Origin: Leptobrachium leishanense
Taxonomy: Eukaryota; Chordata; Amphibia; Anura; Megophryidae
DNA: 64,000 nucleotides
Direction: 5' to 3'
NCBI GenBank assembly: GCA_009667805.1
Contig: CM019068.1
Span: 11,512,889-11,576,888, forward strand
The notes beneath the pieces are model-generated. The model saw nothing but the letters and a program-made list of their open reading frames with translations, was not told the DNA's origin and did no database searches. The position numbers and the translations under genes are program-made. Positions 59,585 through 64,000 of the stretch are shown here, one piece after another (positions within the stretch are counted from its first letter, which is position 1; the number at the start of each line of letters is the position of its first letter).

Positions 59585-59867
59585 TAAGGATGTGCGTTTC
59601 GGGTTTCAGAATTTCGGAATTTTCAAGAAATTTCCCGATTCGTGCATTCGGATTTGGACGATTTTCCGAAAATTTTCGGATCCGAAAACGGCAGATCCGA
59701 ACACATTTCCGGCCGAAACGTAACTTTTCGGAATTTTCGAATGGACTAGAAATGTTGTAAAATCGAAATTCATTTTCGTTCCATTCGTGATTTCGGCTCA
59801 TTCCCTGATTTCGGCTCCATTTCAGTAATTTCGGACATCGTATTTTTCGGTTATATCGCTGATTCTG
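59585..59867. mobile_element. hAT MITE, left part, interrupted by the Gypsy element
   Basis: Begins TAAGGATGTGCGTTTCGGG and continues with 'cggaattttcaagaaatttc', closely like 26726-27274. It stops where the LTR begins. Its right end should lie beyond the 3' LTR, outside the window. Confidence 0.75.
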
Positions 59868-60010
59868 TGTCACGGTGGCTCAGGGGATGGGGCGCCTGGC
59901 AGCAGCTTCCTCGCTGCTCGCTGGCCAGGCGCCGAATGTAAGCGCTTCCGGGCCCGCTCACGTGGGACGCCGAGGGGCGGGGCCTGGCGCTGTGACGCGG
60001 ACCCGCCGGG

Positions 60011-60017
60011 TTTAAAA
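60011..60017 (+). promoter_or_regulatory. TATA-like box of the LTR promoter
   Basis: TTTAAAA followed about 25-30 bp downstream by GCCCTGACGT, the predicted RNA start region. Spacing fits a Pol II promoter; the start itself is inferred. Confidence 0.6.
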
Positions 60018-60089
60018 CCCAGTCTCTCCCATACACCGGTGCCCTGACGTGGTATTCACCTCCCGCAGAGCTCTTGTGATTTTTGGCTA

Positions 60090-60345
60090 TCTCCTGTGTA
60101 TGATCCTTGGCATTGGCAAACGAATCCTCTTGTGTATAACCCTTGGCATTGGCAAACGAACCCTCCTGTGTATGACCCTTGGCATTGGCAAACGAACCCT
60201 CCTGTGTATGACCCTTGGCATTGGCAAACGAACCCTCCTGTGTATGACCCTTGGCATTGGCAAACGAACCCTCCTGTGTATGACCCTTGGCATTGGCAAA
60301 CGAACCCTCCTGTGTATGACCCCTGGTATTGGCATTACTTTACTC
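60090..60345 (+). repeat. 36-bp minisatellite in the LTR, about 7 units
   Basis: Units read 'tgtatgacccttggcattgg' + 'caaacgaaccctcctg' (36 bp). It lies downstream of the TATA box, so it would be in R/U5 of the transcript. Open frames across it are artefacts. Confidence 0.95.
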
Positions 60346-60762
60346 TGCTCTAGTTCTGCCCTTAACGTTGGTACTGAGGTCAGTCTATGTGGCACCCTAA
60401 GCACGCATCAGATTACCTCTGCTATTACTAAAGTCCTAGGGAGGACTTGTGATCTGTTCTGTACCCCTGTCTGGTATTTCCCTTTCTTTGTCTGTTACCT
60501 GCTTCATTGTCTACATAGCTTTGCCGACCATTCAAGGATCGGAAGAGTAGAAAGGGAGCTACAGAAAGAGATATATATCTTGGTAGTCAGAAGGATTCGT
60601 GACGATACTCTATTCCATACCTCTGTCTGGTGTTACCCCTTGTCTATCTATTGTCTGGTTAATTGTCTTTCTAGTTTCGCCGACCATTCAAGGATCGGAA
60701 GGGTAGAGAGCGGTCTGCGTAAAGGGACCACACTTCTGGTAATCAGAGGGATCCGTGACATT

Positions 60763-60772
60763 ACGTCAGGGC
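60763..60772 (+). promoter_or_regulatory. Predicted self-priming primer-binding site
   Basis: ACGTCAGGGC begins two bases after the LTR end and is the exact reverse complement of GCCCTGACGT at 60041-60050, at the predicted 5' end of the element RNA. No tRNA-type PBS starting with TGG is present here, and gag begins only 14 bp after the LTR. This is the arrangement known for Tf1 and predicted for Sushi-group elements, in which the RNA 5' end folds back and primes minus-strand synthesis. Confidence 0.75.
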
Positions 60773-60774
60773 CA

Positions 60775-60969
60775 ATGGATCCCGCAGACCTCTCTAACCA
60801 GCTGGCACGTATCGCAGCCAGACAAGAGGAACAAGACCATAGGATGGACCAGATTTCTCTCGCTCTGCAAACCCTGTTAAATCGGTCCAATACAGGTATC
60901 ACAAACCCTCCAGATCCAGTGTTACCTAGGGTCAGTCCCGTCCCCCTGAAGGACATAGGCTTAGTATGA
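60775..60969 (+). pseudogene. gag: gag, N-terminal piece (frameshifted)
   Basis: The start ATG lies 14 bp downstream of the 5' LTR and gives MDPADLSNQLARIAARQEEQ, a polar helical segment of the kind found at the start of Sushi-group Gag proteins. The longer frame that begins at 60049 is only read-through of the LTR and is not used. The frame stops after about 64 codons, and the rest of Gag continues in the next frame from about 60960, so a single-base lesion or sequencing error lies near 60955-60968. The product would form the cytoplasmic particle that packages the element RNA. Confidence 0.8.
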
Positions 60970-61586
60970 AGGCACCCCTACGCTATGATGGTACACCAAG
61001 CCTATGTCGGGGGTTTTTGACTCAACTCGAGATTTTGTTTGAGAACAATCCAGGTTCTTGTATGTCTGATAAAGCCAAAGTAGGATATCTGATTAATCAT
61101 TTAACAGAAAAAGCTTTATTGTGGGCTACGCCGTTGTGGGAAAATAAGAAACCCATCATTTATGACTATGAGGGTTTTACCTCTGAGTTAAAACGTACCT
61201 TTGATCCCTCTAGAAGGGCTACCAATGCGGGTAGGTCCTTGTTTCACATCAAACAAGGTAATAAGAGGGTCGCCGATTATGCCATAGAGTTTAAGACTTT
61301 GGTTTCTGAAGTACTTTGGCCGAACGACGTTTTAACCTTAGCCTTTACCGAAGGCTTGAACGAGGCTTTTATGTTTGAACTGGCTCCCTTAAAATTACCA
61401 GAAAGTCTGGACCACCTGATAGATTTCTGTATAGCCATGGACGATCAAATCAGGGAAAGGAGACACCCCAGAGATAGACCCAGAAGGGTCTTGCCTCCTT
61501 TACCCTCGTTACCCAGACACACCAGTACGTCAGGTGGTTCGGAGAATGTAAAAACAGATTTACCGTCGTTGAACCCATGCAAATAG
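60966..61586 (+). pseudogene. gag: gag, capsid-like core
   Basis: About 206 codons. The segment from YDGTPSLCRGFLTQLEILFE through WATPLWE, the FDPSRRATNAGRSLF region and ADYAIEFKTL is the retrotransposon Gag capsid fold of the Sushi/PEG10-like group (a helical N-terminal then C-terminal lobe), which assembles the particle. The frame ends at TAG (61584-61586). The same frame stays open after the stop and contains the nucleocapsid knuckle, so the stop interrupts Gag; a programmed readthrough is possible but not supported by anything I can see. Confidence 0.85.
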
Positions 61587-62018
61587 GGAAGGACAGGTAT
61601 TTCAGAAGCAGAAAAAGCTCACAGAAGAGAAAAGGGGCTCTGCTTTTATTGTGCAGGGGCAGATCACTTCCGCCTTCAATGTCCTCAGAGACCCAGGGTT
61701 GGCAGGGCTGAACATAGCAGAGTGGGATTCAGAACAGGAGACACCCAGGTTGTCGGTTCTCTGTGTGCCTCCTTTGTGGATAATGAGAAAAAAAAATCCA
61801 GGATTCTGTTACCGGTCTCCCTAACCTGGGAGGGGGTTCACCTCAAGACTGAGGCGTTTTTGGACTCTGGGGCCTCAGGCAATTTTATGGATAAGAATTT
61901 TGCTGCCAAAAACCTCATACCACTGGTTCTCAGGGAAAGACCTCTAAGGGTGGAGGCCATAGATGGTAACCCCTGGCATGTCCACATATCACTCACGATA
62001 CAGTCGATGTATGTATGA
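61587..62018 (+). pseudogene. Gag zinc knuckle and aspartic protease (after in-frame stop)
   Basis: In the same frame as the capsid segment. A CCHC knuckle, CFYCAGADHFRLQC (C-x2-C-x4-H-x4-C), is encoded at about 61641-61682 and would bind the element RNA. The retropepsin active site FLDSGASGNF follows at about 61857-61886. The frame ends at 62018, and the rest of the protease (a VVLGFPWL segment) continues in another frame from 62015, so a second frameshift lies near 62005-62015. The protease would cut the Gag-Pol precursor. Confidence 0.85.
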
Positions 62019-63127
62019 AAGTAGGAGTTTTACACCAGGAGACAATAAGATTTCAAATCATTGAATCACCCTCATGTCCTGTCGTCCTTGGGTTTCCATG
62101 GCTAACAGAGCACAACCCAGTAGTCGATTGGGTCCAGAGAGACATAAAATGTTGGGGTCAGAGTTGTCAGTCTAAGTGCCTAGGCACAGTTAATGTGATT
62201 GGTAGCCTCAATATTGCCACAGCTCCTCCTTTGTCCACGGATGTTCCGGAATGTTACCTGGCATTAAAGGAGGTGTTCTCTAAAGCCAGGACTGAGGTCC
62301 TACCACCACATCGTCCATATGACTGTGCCATTGACTTGCTCCCCGGTACGATGCCTCCTAGGGGTCACGTATACCCTTTGTCACAAAGGGAGAACGACAT
62401 TATGGAGGAATATATAAGGGAGAATCTGGAACGAGGATTCATTAGACGGTCCTCCTCTCCAGCAGGAGCAGGTTTCTTTTTTGTTTCCAAGAAAGAGGGA
62501 GATCTGCGACCTTGCATCGACTATAGGGGTTTAAATAGGATCACTATAAGAAATGCATATCCCATACCTCTCATAACAGAATTGTTTGACCGATTAAAAG
62601 GGGCTCGTGTCTATACTAAGCTTGATTTACGCGGAGCGTACAACCTGGTCAGGGTTAAAAAGGGAGACGAATGGAAAACGGCTTTTAATACACGTAGCGG
62701 GCATTATGAATACCTGGTGATGCCTTTTGGGTTGTGTAATGCGCCAGCCGTCTTTCAGGACCTTATAAACGACACTCTAAGGGATTTTCTGCAAGAATTC
62801 GTCATAGTATATCTGGATGATATCCTGATATACTCTCCTGATGTGGACACTCATCATGTCCACGTGAAACAAGTGTTGAAAAAACTATTGAAGGCTGGAT
62901 TGTACTGTAAGCTAGAAAAATGTCTATTCGACATAGTAACTGTGCAATTCCTTGGTTATATTATAACTCCTGGGGGTTTTCAAATGGATCCCAAGAAGCT
63001 CTCAGCTATTCTTGACTGGCCTCTACCCCAAGGACTTAAAGCCATTCAGAGGTTTCTGGGGTTTACGAACTATTACCGAAGGTTCATTAAAGATTTTTCG
63101 GCCTTGGTGGCCCCCTCACGGCTATGA
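62015..63127 (+). CDS. pol: pol: protease C-terminus and reverse transcriptase
   Basis: An uninterrupted 370-codon frame. Residues 1-45 finish the retropepsin (VVLGFPWL at 23-30). The RT follows: CIDYRGLN (167-174), LDLRGAYN with the first catalytic Asp at 204, MPFGLCNAP (236-244), and YLDD at 266-269 with the other two catalytic Asp. FLGY (312-315) and [12 protein letters not shown] (347-358) mark the thumb/connection. This is a Ty3/Gypsy RT; the similarity of gag and the primer site points to the Sushi-like (vertebrate chromovirus) branch. The ATG at 62015 is not a true start, because the protein is normally made as part of a Gag-Pol precursor. The frame shifts near 63110-63124. Confidence 0.92.
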   Translation: MKVGVLHQETIRFQIIESPSCPVVLGFPWLTEHNPVVDWVQRDIKCWGQSCQSKCLGTVNVIGSLNIATAPPLSTDVPECYLALKEVFSKARTEVLPPHRPYDCAIDLLPGTMPPRGHVYPLSQRENDIMEEYIRENLERGFIRRSSSPAGAGFFFVSKKEGDLRPCIDYRGLNRITIRNAYPIPLITELFDRLKGARVYTKLDLRGAYNLVRVKKGDEWKTAFNTRSGHYEYLVMPFGLCNAPAVFQDLINDTLRDFLQEFVIVYLDDILIYSPDVDTHHVHVKQVLKKLLKAGLYCKLEKCLFDIVTVQFLGYIITPGGFQMDPKKLSAILDWPLPQGLKAIQRFLGFTNYYRRFIKDFSALVAPSRL

Positions 63128-63435
63128 CAAAGAAAGGGGTGGGAAATCAGAAATGGACACCTCAAGCCACTCAAGCCTTTGAGGCACTAAAACAAGCCTT
63201 TACTACTGCCCCTGTTCTCCGGCATCCAGATCCGGCTCTGCCTTTCCAATTAGAAGTTGACGCCTCCGAACTAGGTCTTGGTGCAGTCTTGTCCCAAAGG
63301 GAGGCTCCTGACAAACCCTTGCATCCATGCGGCTTCTATTCTCGGAAGTTGTCCCCGGCAGAGAAGAACTATGACATTGGAAATAGAGAATTGTTAGCAG
63401 TCATCGCGGCCTTGGCGAATGGAGATACTTATTAG
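63124..63435 (+). pseudogene. pol: pol: RNase H, first part (frameshifted)
   Basis: 103 codons that continue the RT connection ([15 protein letters not shown]) into the RNase [17 protein letters not shown] with catalytic Asp at residue 46, and NRELLAV with Glu at 89. The sequence shifts frame at about 63415 and continues in the next frame. The enzyme would remove the RNA strand during cDNA synthesis. Confidence 0.87.
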
Positions 63436-64000
63436 AAGGGTCTAAGGACCCCATTGTTATCATAACCGACCATAAGAATCTCACGTACATTGGAGATGCC
63501 AAACGTTTAAACTCCAGACAAGCGAGATGGTCATTGTTTCTTTCAAGTTTTAATTTCGTACTCACCTATAGACCTGGGTCCAGAAACATCAAAGCAGACG
63601 CATTGTCGAGACAGTATGAGTCTTATGAACATAATATCCAAGATCAGCATCCCATTGTACCCCAGGAGAGGATTATAGCCGCTACCACGATTAGTGTTTC
63701 GTCTCCTCTAATGAAAAGGTTGCAGACCGTCCAGGGCGCAGCTCCTGGGGGAAAACCTCCTGCGAGACTCTTTGTACCTGAGAACGAAAGAGAGGAAGTA
63801 CTTAACATCTATCATGATAATAAAACTTCCGGGCATATGGGTATCACCAAGACTGTGTCTAGTATCAGTAAACTCCTCTGGTGGCCCACATTGCGCCGAG
63901 ATGTCAAAGATTACATTGCCGTGTGCGAAGTGTGCACAAGGCAGAAAAGTCCCAAAACAGCACCCATTGGCTTACTCCAGCCTTTGCCGATCCCCGAACG
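63420..64000 (+). pseudogene. pol: pol: RNase H end and integrase N-terminus (runs off window)
   Basis: An open frame from 63420 to the window end. It begins with WRYLLEG, then ITDHKNL (third catalytic Asp of RNase H) and DALSRQYE, the usual RNase H/integrase connection. The integrase zinc-binding domain follows: the His pair in YHDNKTSGHMGITK and the Cys pair in CEVCTRQK, with WWPTLRRDV between them. The catalytic DDE core, any chromodomain and the 3' LTR are beyond the window. Confidence 0.88.

Larger units (their letters stand above)
59868..60760 (+). mobile_element. 5' LTR of a Sushi-like Ty3/Gypsy element
   Basis: An 893-bp LTR starts TGTCACGGTGG and ends ATCCGTGACA (inverted ends TGTCACGG / CCGTGACA). 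TATA-like TTTAAAA at 60011-60017 puts transcription start near 60040. A 36-bp minisatellite follows (about 60090-60340). The 3' part is duplicated: 'ccgaccattcaaggatcgga' occurs at about 60518 and 60680, and the first copy also ends in a GTGACG resembling the LTR end. Immediately downstream are a self-complementary primer site and gag. The 3' LTR lies outside the window. Confidence 0.9.

Noticed and set aside
59397..59873. 158-codon minus-strand frame
   Set aside because: It crosses spacer, a hAT MITE fragment and the LTR border; no domain.
60049..60774. Start of gag at 60049
   Set aside because: This part of the frame is LTR sequence, including the 36-bp array; the first ATG after the LTR (60775) matches the usual Gag start.

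Overview
The window looks like nuclear DNA of a vertebrate, most probably a frog. The frog assignment is inferred from the repeat repertoire: a tRNA-derived SINE, L2/CR1-like LINE tails of the 'TATAAAGCGC' type, a Tc1-like transposase remnant, many small DNA transposons and a Sushi-like Ty3/Gypsy element. I see no host protein-coding gene, tRNA or rRNA gene. Every long open frame that resembles a protein belongs to a mobile element; the other long frames are artefacts of tandem repeats whose unit lengths keep the frame open.

Layout. 0-6 kb: DNA transposons, including three copies of a CAGGGTTAT-ended element in a row. 6.6-8.0 kb: 52-bp minisatellite. 9.0-11.0 kb: a 2-kb hAT-type element. 11.8-13.3 kb: 18-bp minisatellite with a 291-bp higher-order period, followed by two converging LINE 3' ends. 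14.4-20.3 kb: hAT MITE, 41-bp array, CAGGGTTAT element and a 55-bp array with inverted blocks. 21-28 kb: SINEs, Tc1 remnant, a LINE split by a CAGGGTTAT element, a Harbinger-like MITE and two hAT MITEs. 29-37 kb: further nested DNA elements. 37.2-37.9 kb: a solo LTR. 38.0-39.8 and 40.2-41.5 kb: 42-bp and 14-bp arrays. 41.5-48.8 kb: mixed MITEs, SINE, LINE tail and unassigned DNA. 49.1-49.5 kb: a repeat carrying a hammerhead ribozyme. 49.5-51.0 kb: an LTR full of 36-bp repeats. 52.1-57.4 kb: three minisatellites, one interrupted by a hAT element and by a second hammerhead-bearing repeat. 59.9-64.0 kb: the 5' LTR, gag, protease, RT, RNase H and start of integrase of a Sushi-like Ty3/Gypsy element that runs off the window.

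Most informative observations: (1) two related 50-nt minus-strand sequences have a full type I hammerhead ribozyme core, with compensatory differences between copies, inside a ~393-bp tandem unit; (2) the Ty3/Gypsy element has a 10-nt self-complementary primer site two bases after its 5' LTR that matches the predicted 5' end of its RNA, the arrangement expected for self-primed reverse transcription; (3) two diverged LTRs each hold a 36-bp minisatellite just downstream of the TATA box; (4) a family of hairpin-bearing non-autonomous DNA elements has 3-bp target duplications, and a separate hAT family has 8-bp duplications, both visible directly at the borders. Minisatellites make up roughly 12-13 kb, about a fifth of the window.
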